NCBI RefSeq assembly: GCF_030123365.1 | Contig: NZ_CP126107.1 | Span: forward strand, 1,287,501 to 1,351,500 | DNA length: 64,000 bases | Origin: Neobacillus sp. SuZ13 | GTDB lineage: Bacteria > Bacillota > Bacilli > Bacillales > Cytobacillaceae | Direction: 5' to 3' | In this document: one piece after another, positions 25,047 through 34,797 of the stretch | Layout of the letters: each line of letters begins with the position of its first letter | How positions within the stretch are numbered: position 1 is the first letter of the stretch | Program-made: the position numbers and the translations under genes | The notes under the pieces: model-generated | What the model was told of the DNA's origin: nothing | The model's input: the letters and a program-made list of their open reading frames with translations, nothing else | Databases searched by the model: none

Positions 25047-25970
25047 CTATAATGAAAAGATATCAATATCCCTAAAAATTACAGGTTGATCTACAAATGG
25101 GGCATGACATACAATCTTTTCCTGCGTAAATGGATGAATGAATTCAAGCTTTGCTGCATGTAGTGCTTGTCTTCTCACAATTGGTTTTCCGCCATACAAC
25201 GTATCTCCAACAAGAGGATGCCCTAAATGACTTAAATGCACTCTGATTTGATGAGTTCTCCCCGTATCGAGCCAACATTTTATATATGATAGTTGCTTCT
25301 CTTTGTCCACTTTAACTACACTGTAATGGGTAAGGGCAGCCTGACCAGTTGGAGAAACTCTCCTTCTTGTTGCATGGTGGCGATCCCGGCCAATCGGTTC
25401 ATTAATTGATCCTCTACTGTGTTTAACTATCCCATGAACCAAAGCAATGTAGGTTCTTTTAATATTTCTCTTAAAGAGCATCTGGTCCATAATAGCCCCT
25501 GCTAGTGAATGTTTAGCAAAGAGAATGGCACCTGACGTATCGCGATCTAATCGATGGACTTGCCGAACGTTTCTATTTTCTCCTTTTGCTTGCAGATAAA
25601 ATTGGGCTGCATTAACTAATGTATCATGATCTGCAATTGGGTCATTTGGATGGCTATTCATGAAGGGCGGTTTGTTAATAACCAAAACATGATCGTCCTC
25701 AAAAAGTATGTCAATATCTTTATAATAGGGTAAAATTTCTACTTTTTCGTCCTCGAAAAGTTTTATTTGCAACTTGGAACCCTTGACGAGAGGCATAGTC
25801 CAGTTTGCGCGGTCTCCATTAATTTTTACCTTATTCTCCATTCTAAAAGTATGGGTTAATTTTTTAGGGGTTTCCCAGACATGCCGAAAAATAGCGTCGA
25901 TTGTTTTTCCATTCCATTCTAATGGGATGACTATTTGAAACCATTCTCCCATTCGCATTGTGTTTAGCAT
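25047..25970 (-). CDS. RluA-family pseudouridine synthase (YhcT-like)
   Basis: A 307-residue RNA pseudouridine synthase. The catalytic motif HRLDRDTSGAILFAK holds the essential aspartate; VLVINKPPFMNSHP, KCWLDTGRTHQIRVHLSHLGHPLVGDTLYGG complete the RluA signature. An S4-like N-terminal part (KLTHTFRMENKVKINGD) precedes it. Its neighbour is a YhcU homologue, the same pair as B. subtilis yhcT-yhcU, here divergent. AAGGAG lies seven bases before the ATG. Target uridine not deducible. Confidence 0.9.
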   Translation of the reverse strand: MLNTMRMGEWFQIVIPLEWNGKTIDAIFRHVWETPKKLTHTFRMENKVKINGDRANWTMPLVKGSKLQIKLFEDEKVEILPYYKDIDILFEDDHVLVINKPPFMNSHPNDPIADHDTLVNAAQFYLQAKGENRNVRQVHRLDRDTSGAILFAKHSLAGAIMDQMLFKRNIKRTYIALVHGIVKHSRGSINEPIGRDRHHATRRRVSPTGQAALTHYSVVKVDKEKQLSYIKCWLDTGRTHQIRVHLSHLGHPLVGDTLYGGKPIVRRQALHAAKLEFIHPFTQEKIVCHAPFVDQPVIFRDIDIFSL

Positions 25971-26077
25971 TTAATTCTCCTTAAGGTTATAATTACCACC
26001 GTCAATACTGACTTAGTTATGTTATTCTTATCATATACAATAAGACAGAAATAAGCGATGGCAAAGGTGGGTTATTA

Positions 26078-26464
26078 GTGAAAATTGTATTTGCCTCGAC
26101 ACCGAGTCAAGAGGAAGAAATTAATGGACTGGTGAGGTACATCTATTCGAATATATTTCCGCTCTATTTTACTGATGAGGAGATTTGTCAATTTGAGCGA
26201 TTAAAGGTTCTGCATACATCTGAAGAGTTCAATACATTAAAAGATGCCTTTCAGGTTATGACGTGTATTCAAACCTTAATCTCCATTTTAGAGTCCTCTC
26301 AACCTGATGAACAGTATGCCTCATTATTTAATAAGAATGTAGAGACATTAACGGAGTTTGGTTTACTGTTTCCATTCAAATATGAACAATTTGAAGAAGC
26401 AAAAAATATTAGAATTCCTATGTTAAGTATCTATTCAAAAGCTGATAATGAGTTACTAATATAA
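26078..26464 (+). CDS. YhcU-family protein (DUF5365)
   Basis: A 128-residue soluble protein starting MKIVFASTPSQEEEINGLVRYIYSNIFPLYF, which I recognise as the YhcU family next to YhcT in Bacillus. No known motif, membrane segment or cysteine cluster; one Cys in MTCIQTL. GTG start behind AAAGGTGGG. Function unknown. Confidence 0.72.
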   Translation: MKIVFASTPSQEEEINGLVRYIYSNIFPLYFTDEEICQFERLKVLHTSEEFNTLKDAFQVMTCIQTLISILESSQPDEQYASLFNKNVETLTEFGLLFPFKYEQFEEAKNIRIPMLSIYSKADNELLI

Positions 26465-26469
26465 GAAAG

Positions 26470-26503
26470 TAAAAGTCTGCATATGCAGGCTTTATTTTTT
26501 TTC
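26470..26503 (+). terminator. Terminator after the YhcU gene
   Basis: The palindrome AAAGTCTGCATATGCAGGCTTT is followed by ATTTTTTTT. Confidence 0.75.
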
Positions 26504-26657
26504 TACTAATAATAGTGGTTTTTGAGGTAATATAGAAAAAGAACCGATTAAATGTAGTTCTGCGAAAATTGTCGTTTAATTTCATAAGATTTTTAAAGGA
26601 GTAACAATGTTGAGATTAGAAACAATATACAGTAGACAAAATTTGGAGGGAATCACC

Positions 26658-28400
26658 ATGGACTGGAAAAAGACAGCAAAGAGTTGGATGGAATTTGACG
26701 GATTGGATACTGAATTACAAGATCAATTAAATGAGTTAATGAAGGATGAGAAGCAATTAGAAGAGGTCTTTTATAAAAACTTAGAATTTGGTACTGGTGG
26801 TATGCGTGGAGAAATTGGGGTAGGCACCAACCGAATGAACCTTTATACTGTTCGCAAAGCATCTGCTGGGCTGGCAGCATACATAGAAAACCATGGAATT
26901 GAAGCAAAACAACGTGGAGTTGTCATTGCTTTTGATTCACGCCATAAATCTCCAGAATTTGCGCTGGAGGCTGCAAAAACATTGGCCACACAGGGGATAC
27001 AAACGTATGTGTTTGATGAATTAAGACCGACTCCTGAATTATCTTTTGCCCTAAGATACTTGAATGCTTTTTCAGGCATTGTGATTACTGCAAGCCATAA
27101 TCCACCTGAGTATAACGGCTATAAAGTTTATGGGTCTGATGGAGGCCAACTGCCACTTGATGCTGCGGACGAAGTGATTGCCAAGGTAAATGAGATTGAA
27201 AATGAATTATTGATTGAGATTGATAGTGAAGAAAAATTAAGAGCAGAAGGATTAATTAAAACAATTGGTTCGGAAATTGACCAAGCCTATACGGAGAAAC
27301 TATTAACAATATCTGAGAATCCATCCCTTGCTCAAGAAACGGATATCAAAATCGTCTTTACTCCACTACATGGAACTGCTAATAAGCCTGTCCGTGCTGC
27401 ACTCTTAGCATTGGGATATGAGAATGTAACGATCGTAAAAGAACAAGAACTTCCGGATCCAGAATTCTCAACGGTAAAAAGTCCTAACCCTGAAGAACAT
27501 GCTGCCTTTGAATTAGCGATTCGTGATGGAAAAAGAATCGGTGCTGACCTTTTAATTGCAACAGACCCTGATGCTGATCGTTTAGGGATTGCTGTTTTAA
27601 ATCCTGAGGGAGAATATGTGGTTCTTACTGGTAACCAAACTGGTGCTTTATTACTGGATTACATCCTTACCCAGAAAAAGGAAAAAGGAAAACTTCCAGA
27701 AAATGGAGTGGTTTTAAAGACAATCGTTACATCGGAAATAGGCAGGAAGATTGCTGATGCTTACGAATTAGAAACAGTTGATGTGTTAACAGGGTTTAAA
27801 TTTATCGCTGAAAAAATCAATCAATATGAGGCTGCGGGCAATCGTAAATTTTTATTTGGATATGAGGAATCCTACGGATATTTAATTGGTGATTTTGCTC
27901 GTGATAAAGATGCGGTACAGGCTGCTCTCTTAGCAACGGAAGTTTGTGCTTTTTATAAGAAACAGGGCTTGTCCCTCTATGATGGGTTGATGCAGGTATT
28001 TGAAAAGTATGGATATTACCAAGAAGGCCTTCGTTCTCTAACCTTAAAGGGCAAGGAAGGCGCAGAGACGATTCAACAGTTATTGGCATCTTTCCGTGCA
28101 GAACCAATTACAAAACTTGGAACATTGGCTGCATCCACTGTGGAGGATTATTTAGCAAGTACTCGTGTAACGGACAAAGGGCTAGAAACGATTGATTTAC
28201 CAAAATCGAATGTGTTAAAGTATTCGTTTGAGGATGGTTCATGGGTTTGTTTACGTCCATCTGGCACAGAACCAAAGGTGAAGTTCTATTTTGGTGTCAA
28301 TAGTAACAGTTTAGAAGAAAGCAAAGCTAAACTAAAAGCCATTGAAAATGATTTTATGGAGTTAGTTGACAATAAAATGAAATTGGTTCAGGAAATTTAA
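26658..28400 (+). CDS. pgcA: Alpha-phosphoglucomutase
   Basis: Interconverts glucose 1-phosphate and glucose 6-phosphate, feeding UDP-glucose for glucolipids and wall polymers. The 580-residue protein has [18 protein letters not shown], the phosphoserine loop [21 protein letters not shown], the metal motif [32 protein letters not shown] and the C-terminal phosphate site [13 protein letters not shown]. Length matches B. subtilis PgcA (581). ATG 26658 follows TGGAGGG; an in-frame ATG 51 bases upstream is less likely. Confidence 0.95.
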   Translation: MDWKKTAKSWMEFDGLDTELQDQLNELMKDEKQLEEVFYKNLEFGTGGMRGEIGVGTNRMNLYTVRKASAGLAAYIENHGIEAKQRGVVIAFDSRHKSPEFALEAAKTLATQGIQTYVFDELRPTPELSFALRYLNAFSGIVITASHNPPEYNGYKVYGSDGGQLPLDAADEVIAKVNEIENELLIEIDSEEKLRAEGLIKTIGSEIDQAYTEKLLTISENPSLAQETDIKIVFTPLHGTANKPVRAALLALGYENVTIVKEQELPDPEFSTVKSPNPEEHAAFELAIRDGKRIGADLLIATDPDADRLGIAVLNPEGEYVVLTGNQTGALLLDYILTQKKEKGKLPENGVVLKTIVTSEIGRKIADAYELETVDVLTGFKFIAEKINQYEAAGNRKFLFGYEESYGYLIGDFARDKDAVQAALLATEVCAFYKKQGLSLYDGLMQVFEKYGYYQEGLRSLTLKGKEGAETIQQLLASFRAEPITKLGTLAASTVEDYLASTRVTDKGLETIDLPKSNVLKYSFEDGSWVCLRPSGTEPKVKFYFGVNSNSLEESKAKLKAIENDFMELVDNKMKLVQEI

Positions 28401-28448
28401 TTGCCTTCCTAAACTAACTAAGAACTTCATCATGAGAGGAAGAGAAAC

Positions 28449-29171
28449 ATGCTTAAAGACCAAATTGCCATTGTAACAGGCAGCTCTAGAGGAATTGGCA
28501 AGGAAATTGCCGTAAAACTGGCAGAGCAAGGAATGAAATTAACGATTGTGGGAAGTTCTTCACAGATTTCAGACACAGCTGAAGATCTAAAAAAAATGGG
28601 TTACGCAAATGTATTGCCTGTACAGGCGGATGTCTCAAAAGAAGAAGATATGAAGGCTGTTGTTGAACAGACAATTGAAACATATGGTTCCATAGATCTT
28701 CTAGTTAACAATGCAGGTGTCGGCTTCTTTAAGTTAACGGAGGAAGTATCCTTAGAAGAATGGAAAAAGGTTTTTGAAGTAAATGTTCAGGGTGTATTCT
28801 TAGCAACAAAGGCTGTCTTACCACATATGAAAAGCCGAAAATCAGGAACGATTATAAACATTTCATCTGACGTAGCCCGTTATACCATTCCGAATGGTGC
28901 AGCTTATACGGCAACAAAATATGCTGTTCAAGGATTCACTGGTTCAGTGGCTCAAGAAGTTCGTGAATATGGAATTCGTGTAGGTACGGTTAATCCAGGT
29001 ATGGTTGATACGTATTTTGCTGAATCCACTCAAGGATTGCCAGAGAAAAAGGACTGGCTCAAGGTAGAAGATATTGCAAACGCAGTTGTGTACATGGCAT
29101 CTGCTCCAAAGTACATGATGATTGATGAAATCATTTTACACCCGATCGCTCAACAATATCCGATCGCGTAA
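28449..29171 (+). CDS. SDR-family oxidoreductase
   Basis: A 240-residue classical SDR: VTGSSRGIGKEIAVKL, NNAGVGFF, ISSDVARYT and YTATKYAVQGF with the catalytic Tyr-x3-Lys, then VNPGMVDTYF. Similar to FabG-like and sepiapterin-reductase-like paralogues; FabG itself is unlikely because this stands outside fatty acid genes and ends differently. GAGAGGAAGAG precedes the ATG, 48 bases after pgcA, so co-transcription with pgcA is likely. Substrate unknown. Confidence 0.85.
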   Translation: MLKDQIAIVTGSSRGIGKEIAVKLAEQGMKLTIVGSSSQISDTAEDLKKMGYANVLPVQADVSKEEDMKAVVEQTIETYGSIDLLVNNAGVGFFKLTEEVSLEEWKKVFEVNVQGVFLATKAVLPHMKSRKSGTIINISSDVARYTIPNGAAYTATKYAVQGFTGSVAQEVREYGIRVGTVNPGMVDTYFAESTQGLPEKKDWLKVEDIANAVVYMASAPKYMMIDEIILHPIAQQYPIA

Positions 29172-29193
29172 CTAAATTCATAAGACAGTTTTA

Positions 29194-29232
29194 AAACACG
29201 GCTCCCCACTTGTGGAAGCCGTGTTTTTTTGG
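29194..29232 (+). terminator. Terminator after the SDR gene
   Basis: AACACGGCT and AGCCGTGTT form the stem, with an inner CCCAC/GTGG helix, followed by TTTTTTT. Confidence 0.88.
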
Positions 29233-29295
29233 TGGTGGAATTCTTTGGTCCGGTAGTAAAAAGTTTCTCAATTTCATTTGCATTCACTTGTTAAA

Positions 29296-29550
29296 TTAGG
29301 AAAGACTATACATCGGTATCTCATTAGGGTCAGTTTCAACGGTTTCATTCGCATGGTCAATGTATCGCAGCAGGTTATACAGTTTTGTTTCAATTACCGT
29401 GTAATCACGTTCGAAATTGTAAGCATGCAGGAATTGTTCAATTCTTTTAGATAAAAATTGGTCTTTTGTTCGTACCATTAAAATCAGCAAATTATCCCAC
29501 TCAGAACGATGTGTATAATACAACGCTCGATCATAATCCATTTTATTCAT
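29296..29550 (-). CDS. YhdB-family protein
   Basis: An 84-residue soluble protein beginning MNKMDYDRALYYTHRSEWDNLLILMVRTKD, matching B. subtilis YhdB as I remember it. Helical, rich in Tyr and acidic residues. The ATG is preceded by AAGGAGGAG on the minus strand. No function is known. Confidence 0.72.
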   Translation of the reverse strand: MNKMDYDRALYYTHRSEWDNLLILMVRTKDQFLSKRIEQFLHAYNFERDYTVIETKLYNLLRYIDHANETVETDPNEIPMYSLS

Positions 29551-29688
29551 TTGTTTTTATCTCCTCCTTATTAGGAGTTGAGATTATTGTATGATATTTT
29601 GACGATAACTTTCACAGAAAATGTTGGACATTCACTATTTACGCTGTTTTCAACATTTACCTGCATAAATTAAATTAGTGGAGGTCAT

Positions 29689-30675
29689 ATGGCTAAAATT
29701 ATAATCTGTATCATCGTTTTTTTTACAATTCAGCAGGAAAATGTGACAAGCGCAAAAATTGTTAAAGGCAATAAACCTTATAGTTTTGAGATGTTAGAAG
29801 ATGACCTTTCAAAAATAAACGAAAAATATAAAGAAAAATTAAAAATCCAATCAATCGGTACATCCCACTTTGGTCGTCATATTTGGGCAATCAAGTTAGG
29901 AACAGGTAAGAAAAATGTTGTCTTAATTGGTTCTCATCATGGTAGAGAGTGGATGACAAGTCTCATGTTAATGAAAATGCTTGAGTCTTATGCGTCGACA
30001 TATAATGAAAGAACCTTTTTAGGTTTCAAGTCCAATCAAATCTTTAATGATGTCTCCATTTGGTTTGTCCCTATGTTAAATCCGGATGGTGTAACCATCC
30101 AACAGAATGATTTGAAAAGTTTCCTATCTAAACATCAGAGGCTTTTGGTCAAGATGAATGATGGATCAAAAGATTTCAAACGATGGAAAGCTAATGGCTT
30201 GGGAATTGACCTGAACAGGCAATATCCTGCAGGATGGGAAAGTCTCGATCGAGAACCAGCTTCTCCGTGGTATAAATTCTATAAAGGGAAAGAACCACTA
30301 GAATCCAAAGAAGTAAGATCTCTTACAAATTTTATTAAAGAAGTCAACCCTACAATCGCCATTGCTTATCACACTTCAGGAAGAGAAATTTATTGGAACT
30401 ATAAAAATGGAGAAAATTTGAAACGGGATAAACGGATTGCAAAAAAAATATCGAAATTAACTGGTTATAAATTAGCAGTGCCGGACCAAAATGCAATGGG
30501 CGGCGGATTCACCGATTGGTTTATCACAACTTATCATCGGCCGGCGCTGACAATCGAAATAAGTAACTTAGTTGGTGAAACCAATCCACCCTTATCTATT
30601 TTTCAAAAGGAATGGAAACGAAATCGAAATGTAGGGATAAAAATAGCGAAAGAGGCCAAAAAAATATCAAATTAA
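29689..30675 (+). CDS. Secreted M14-family zinc carboxypeptidase
   Basis: A 328-residue exported metallopeptidase. A short signal peptide (residues 1-21, IIICIIVFFTIQQENVTSA) precedes the M14 domain: zinc ligands His84 and Glu87 in SHHGREWM, VPMLNPDGV, LGIDLNRQYP (substrate Arg), the third ligand in AIAYHTSG, and the general-base region ALTIEISN. The RexYW after the His suits gamma-D-glutamyl-meso-diaminopimelate peptidase I (subfamily M14C), which trims peptidoglycan stems, though the LysM repeats often found in that group are absent. It precedes spoVR by 91 bases. Confidence 0.88.
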   Translation: MAKIIICIIVFFTIQQENVTSAKIVKGNKPYSFEMLEDDLSKINEKYKEKLKIQSIGTSHFGRHIWAIKLGTGKKNVVLIGSHHGREWMTSLMLMKMLESYASTYNERTFLGFKSNQIFNDVSIWFVPMLNPDGVTIQQNDLKSFLSKHQRLLVKMNDGSKDFKRWKANGLGIDLNRQYPAGWESLDREPASPWYKFYKGKEPLESKEVRSLTNFIKEVNPTIAIAYHTSGREIYWNYKNGENLKRDKRIAKKISKLTGYKLAVPDQNAMGGGFTDWFITTYHRPALTIEISNLVGETNPPLSIFQKEWKRNRNVGIKIAKEAKKISN

Positions 30676-30766
30676 ATCCGTACTTGCCTATTGTTTTTTC
30701 TATCTTGTTTCATCATTCCTCTTTTTACTTCATACATTGTGGTAAGAGGAAAAGGGGGAATGGCAA

Positions 30767-32182
30767 ATGAATGTGGAAGGACGTAATGCACTGGAATATG
30801 CGATCAGTGAAATTACTGAAATCGCAACCGGGTTTGGTTTGGATTTTTATCCCATGCGCTATGAAATCTGCCCTGCTGAAATTATTTATACATTTGGGGC
30901 CTATGGTATGCCAACCCGATTTTCACATTGGAGCTTCGGAAAGCAATTTCACAAAATGAAACTTCATTATGATTTAGGCCTGAGTAAAATTTATGAATTA
31001 GTTATCAATTCCAATCCATGCTATGCTTTTTTGCTTGACTCTAACACCCTAATACAAAATAAATTAATTGTTGCCCATGTATTAGCACACTGTGACTTTT
31101 TTAAAAATAATGTTCGTTTTCAAAACACGAAGCGGGATATGGTCGAAAGTATGGCAGCTACGGCTGAAAGAATTCATCAATATGAAATTCAATACGGCAA
31201 AAAGGAGGTAGAGACCTTCCTTGACGCGGTATTGGCCATCGATGAACACATTGACCCATCATTGATGAGACCAAAATTATCTTGGTCTATCGGAGATGAC
31301 GAGTCAGATGATGAACATGAAATTCAGGCGGCTACGCCCTATGATGATCTATGGGGATTAGATGAAAAGGACAAAAAGGAAACAAATCAACCAAGGAAAC
31401 GGAAATTTCCTCCTAAACCAGAGAAGGACCTATTATTATTTATTGAAACCTACAGTCGTGAGTTAACCGATTGGCAGCGAGATATCTTGACAATGATGCG
31501 GGAGGAAATGCTTTACTTCTGGCCGCAACTGGAAACAAAAATCATGAATGAAGGCTGGGCTTCTTTTTGGCATCAACGGATCCTAAGAGAAATGGATTTA
31601 ACAAGTGGTGAAGCCATCGAATTTGCTAAATTGAATGCCGGCGTGGTGCAGCCTTCCAAAACAGGAATCAATCCATATTACCTTGGAATTAAGATTTTTG
31701 AGGATATTGAGGAGCGCTACAATAATCCAACAGAAGATATGATTCGAAGGGGAGTAATACCAGGGTCTGGAAGAGAAAAGATATTTGAAGTTCGTGAAGT
31801 AGAGTCAGATATTTCCTTCTTGCGAAACTATCTAAATAAGGACCTAGTCATGCGAGAGGATATGTATCTTTTCCAAAAACAAGGCAGGGACTATAAAATA
31901 GTCGATAAACAATGGGAACAGGTTCGCGACCAGCTTGTAAATATGCGTGTAAATGGCGGTTTCCCTTATATAACGGTTAATGATGGAGATTATTTGAAAA
32001 ATGGTGAACTTTATTTAAAGCATTGGTATGAAGGTGTGGAACTTGATGTTAAATATCTCGAAAAAGTACTTCCATATATCCAGCAGCTTTGGGGAAGGCC
32101 TGTCCATATCGAATCGATGATCGAAGAAAGAAAAATGTTGTTCTCCTATGATGGGAAAGGGGTACATCGTAAATATTTGTAA
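30767..32182 (+). CDS. spoVR: Stage V sporulation protein R
   Basis: A 471-residue protein of the SpoVR family, needed for normal spore cortex in B. subtilis. Recognised by [64 protein letters not shown] and [18 protein letters not shown]. The histidine-rich conserved blocks are intact and length is standard (468 in B. subtilis). The ATG follows GGGGGAATG. Marks the source as a spore former. Monocistronic with a terminator. Confidence 0.96.
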   Translation: MNVEGRNALEYAISEITEIATGFGLDFYPMRYEICPAEIIYTFGAYGMPTRFSHWSFGKQFHKMKLHYDLGLSKIYELVINSNPCYAFLLDSNTLIQNKLIVAHVLAHCDFFKNNVRFQNTKRDMVESMAATAERIHQYEIQYGKKEVETFLDAVLAIDEHIDPSLMRPKLSWSIGDDESDDEHEIQAATPYDDLWGLDEKDKKETNQPRKRKFPPKPEKDLLLFIETYSRELTDWQRDILTMMREEMLYFWPQLETKIMNEGWASFWHQRILREMDLTSGEAIEFAKLNAGVVQPSKTGINPYYLGIKIFEDIEERYNNPTEDMIRRGVIPGSGREKIFEVREVESDISFLRNYLNKDLVMREDMYLFQKQGRDYKIVDKQWEQVRDQLVNMRVNGGFPYITVNDGDYLKNGELYLKHWYEGVELDVKYLEKVLPYIQQLWGRPVHIESMIEERKMLFSYDGKGVHRKYL

Positions 32183-32189
32183 TTTCTTT

Positions 32190-32224
32190 AGGCTATCTTG
32201 TAATATCAAGATAGCCTATTTTTT
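32190..32224 (+). terminator. Terminator after spoVR
   Basis: GGCTATCTTG, six-base loop, CAAGATAGCC, then TATTTTTTATTTTT. Confidence 0.88.
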
Positions 32225-32313
32225 ATTTTTGGACAATAGAAGACAGGAAAATCAATTCATGAATATAAATTGTTTACTCAAGTGAACACTATGCTAAAAA
32301 GGGGATAAATTTG

Positions 32314-33066
32314 ATGAAACAAACGCTAAGCCCGAATGTGCTTTCTGTTTTAGAAGACAAAATTAAATTAATCAAGTCACAAAAAGGAGCGATATACTTA
32401 GTCGGTCCGATTCGGCTTCCAGTTAATTTATATGGTGAAACCGTCGTTTTTAAATGGTACTGTTGGCTGAACTGTGATGAAGTAACTGAGGATTTTGAAA
32501 GAATTATTGAAAAATTATCTTCGGCTAATTTAGCGGAGTTCCAACAATCTAGTGTGTTAGTATACGGAGATTTCGAATATGGAGACGATGCAATTATTAG
32601 ATTCCATTCGATTTGCCATACAGGGGATATTTTTGGGAGCAAACGGTGTGATTGTGGTTTCCAATTAAAACAGTCAATGAAGATGATCTCAGAACATGGT
32701 ACAGGAGCGTTATTCTATTTAGCAAACCATGAAGGAAGAGGGATCGGCTTATTTAGCAAGGCAATGGCCTATGTTCTTCAAGAAAACGGTTATGATACGG
32801 TTGAAGCGAATGAAGGTCTTGGTTTTGTTGATGATTCAAGAAATTATGGAGATGCGATTTTAGTTCTTAAAGCATTACGATCCAAACCTGTAACACTTAT
32901 GACAAACAACCCGAAAAAATTGGAAGCATTAAAAAGCTCTGGTTTAGAGGTCTCAGGCCGAAAGCCCTTGTGGGGTGATGTATCTGAGTATAACGAAAAG
33001 TACCTTCAGACAAAAATTAGTCGTTCGGGTCATTTAAAAGATAAGGAGACTTGTCCAAATGACTAA
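32314..33066 (+). CDS. GTP cyclohydrolase II, RibA-type, with N-terminal extension
   Basis: Opens GTP to 2,5-diamino-6-ribosylamino-pyrimidinone phosphate, formate and diphosphate. The 250-residue protein has zinc cysteines 101, 112 and 114 in HSICHTGDIFGSKRCDCGFQL, HEGRGIGLFSKAMAYVLQENGYDTVEAN with the conserved Tyr, the catalytic Arg in DDSRNYGDA and TNNPKKLEAL. Differences from canonical RibA: HSxC has Ile-His where Glu-Leu is usual, and RQEGR reads NHEGR. About 95 residues precede the domain, and no DHBP synthase domain is fused. It overlaps ribD by eight bases. The 131-base upstream gap is too short for an FMN riboswitch. Confidence 0.88.
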   Translation: MKQTLSPNVLSVLEDKIKLIKSQKGAIYLVGPIRLPVNLYGETVVFKWYCWLNCDEVTEDFERIIEKLSSANLAEFQQSSVLVYGDFEYGDDAIIRFHSICHTGDIFGSKRCDCGFQLKQSMKMISEHGTGALFYLANHEGRGIGLFSKAMAYVLQENGYDTVEANEGLGFVDDSRNYGDAILVLKALRSKPVTLMTNNPKKLEALKSSGLEVSGRKPLWGDVSEYNEKYLQTKISRSGHLKDKETCPND

Positions 33067-34165
33067 TCATGAATTCTATATGGATCTAGCTTTAAAAAAT
33101 GCCAAAGCAATGAAAGGCCAAACCGACCCCAATCCACTTGTTGGAGCCGTAATAGTGAATGATAACCGTGTAGTCGGAATCGGTGCTCATTTAAAAGCAG
33201 GAGAGCCGCATGCTGAGATACACGCACTGCGTATGGCTGGTGAAGCGGCAAAGGGAGGTACCATTTATGTGACGTTGGAACCATGCTCCCACTATGGCAG
33301 GACAGGCCCCTGTGCTGTCGCGATCGTTGAGGCAGAAATTAAAAAAGTGGTGATCGCGACACTTGACCCTAATCCTGTTGTTGCAGGTAATGGTGTCAAA
33401 ATACTAAAAGATGCTGGAATCGAAGTGATTATCGGAGTTCTGCAAGAGGAATCCCAAAGGATGAATGAAGTGTTCAATAAGTTTATTGTCGAGAAAAAGC
33501 CATTTGTCACTTTAAAATCAGGGGTTACCTTAGATGGGAAAATTGCCACACATACTTCAAATAGTAAATGGATTACTTCTGCAGAATCAAGGACGGATGT
33601 CCATCATCTACGTAATGAAAATATGGCTATACTTGTAGGTGTAAATACAGTAATAGAAGATAACCCTGAATTAACGACAAGGATCCCAAATGGGAGAAAT
33701 CCCATTCGGGTAATTCTAGATTCAACTTTAAAAATTCCTTTAGAGTCAAAGGTTGTCACCGATAACCTTGCAGAAACGTGGATTTTTACAAGCAAGAATT
33801 ATGACGAGGCAAAAGAGGAAGTGCTTAAGTCTTTAGGGGTTAAAGTTTTTGTCACTAATGGATTAGAAAGAGTGGATCCTAATGAAGTGGTCCAAATATT
33901 AGGTGAGAACTTGGTCTCTTCTGTATTAATTGAAGGAGGAGGGACTATTAATGCATCTTTCCTAGAAAATAAATGTATTGATAAAGTCATCCTATACTTT
34001 GCACCAAAACTAATTGGTGGAAAGCATGCACCAACTTTCCTCGAAGGTACGGGAATAGAGAAAATGGCTGATGCAGTTGATTTATTGGACACTTCAATTA
34101 TAAAAATTGGAAAAGATTATAAATTTATTGGCTATCCAAGTTATTCAAAAGAGGGAATTATGTGA
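33059..34165 (+). CDS. RibD-type bifunctional pyrimidine deaminase/reductase
   Basis: Carries out the second and third riboflavin steps: deamination of the pyrimidine ring and reduction of the ribosyl to ribityl chain. The 368-residue protein has the zinc deaminase motif His51-Ala-Glu53 with Cys76 and Cys85 (LEPCSHYGRTGPC), then the NADPH reductase domain from about residue 145 (FVTLKSGVTLDGKIAT, SRTDVHHLRNENMAILVGVNTVIEDNPELTTR, IEGGGTINASFL). Standard RibD length and order. It starts within the GTP cyclohydrolase II gene and its stop overlaps the phosphatase start (TGATG). The usual ribE, ribBA and ribH are absent here. Confidence 0.93.
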   Translation: MTNHEFYMDLALKNAKAMKGQTDPNPLVGAVIVNDNRVVGIGAHLKAGEPHAEIHALRMAGEAAKGGTIYVTLEPCSHYGRTGPCAVAIVEAEIKKVVIATLDPNPVVAGNGVKILKDAGIEVIIGVLQEESQRMNEVFNKFIVEKKPFVTLKSGVTLDGKIATHTSNSKWITSAESRTDVHHLRNENMAILVGVNTVIEDNPELTTRIPNGRNPIRVILDSTLKIPLESKVVTDNLAETWIFTSKNYDEAKEEVLKSLGVKVFVTNGLERVDPNEVVQILGENLVSSVLIEGGGTINASFLENKCIDKVILYFAPKLIGGKHAPTFLEGTGIEKMADAVDLLDTSIIKIGKDYKFIGYPSYSKEGIM

Positions 34166-34734
34166 TGAGATTTGGTTTTGATATTGATGATACATTAATC
34201 AATCTACGAGAACATGCTTTTAATATCTATAATAAAAGGTTGAATCAGAATGTTCCAATTGAAATTTTTCATAACTTAAAAAGAGTTGAAATACATGAAC
34301 CTTTTGGATTGACTGATATACAAGGGAAAGAAATGTGGAATAATTCATTAGAAGAAATTTATTATACGTCATGTCCAGCCTTTCCTGATGCTGTTGAAAC
34401 TTTACAACAACTGGAGAAGAACGGGCACGAGATATATTATATAACAGCAAGACCTAAAGAACATGGTGAACGAACGAAGGTTTGGTTAAAAGAAAACGGT
34501 TTTCCCGTTCAGGATGAAAGATTTTTTTACGGAATGCAGGATCATGAAAAAGTAGAAATCATAAAAAAATTAAAGCTTGATTATTACTTCGATGATAAAC
34601 CAGAAGTATTAAATACTTTATTGAACGAATCTATTAAAATTTTTCTTCGCGATCAATCCTATAATCGGCATTTAAACTTTCCACGGATCGTAAATTGGAG
34701 TGACCTTGAGGAAATCATAACAGAAAAAGTTTAA
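34165..34734 (+). CDS. HAD-family nucleotidase/phosphatase
   Basis: A 189-residue HAD phosphatase of the 5'(3')-deoxyribonucleotidase-like (NT5C/YqfW) group: nucleophile and acid in FGFDIDDTLI, Thr in YYITARPKEHG, the acidic pair in DYYFDDKPEVL. I choose ATG 34165, which shares one base with the ribD TGA, over the overlapping GTG. Because it is translationally coupled to ribD, it may supply the missing dephosphorylation of 5-amino-6-ribitylamino-uracil phosphate, a job done by other HAD enzymes (YcsE, YwtE, YitU) in B. subtilis. That role is inferred from position only. Confidence 0.82.
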   Translation: MRFGFDIDDTLINLREHAFNIYNKRLNQNVPIEIFHNLKRVEIHEPFGLTDIQGKEMWNNSLEEIYYTSCPAFPDAVETLQQLEKNGHEIYYITARPKEHGERTKVWLKENGFPVQDERFFYGMQDHEKVEIIKKLKLDYYFDDKPEVLNTLLNESIKIFLRDQSYNRHLNFPRIVNWSDLEEIITEKV

Positions 34735-34752
34735 TAATTCCTAATACAATAA

Positions 34753-34791
34753 CAAAAAGAAGGCAGCTACTAAATAGCTTGCCTTCTTTTA
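34753..34791. terminator. Bidirectional terminator between HAD gene and ald
   Basis: AAAAGAAGGCA-GCTA and TAGC-T-TGCCTTCTTTT form a stem with one bulge, flanked by A and T runs. Confidence 0.8.
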
Positions 34792-34797
34792 TTACAA

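Noticed and set aside
32183..32313. FMN riboswitch before the ribA-like gene
   Set aside because: Only 131 bases lie between the genes, partly taken by the spoVR terminator, and none of the conserved RFN element blocks is visible.
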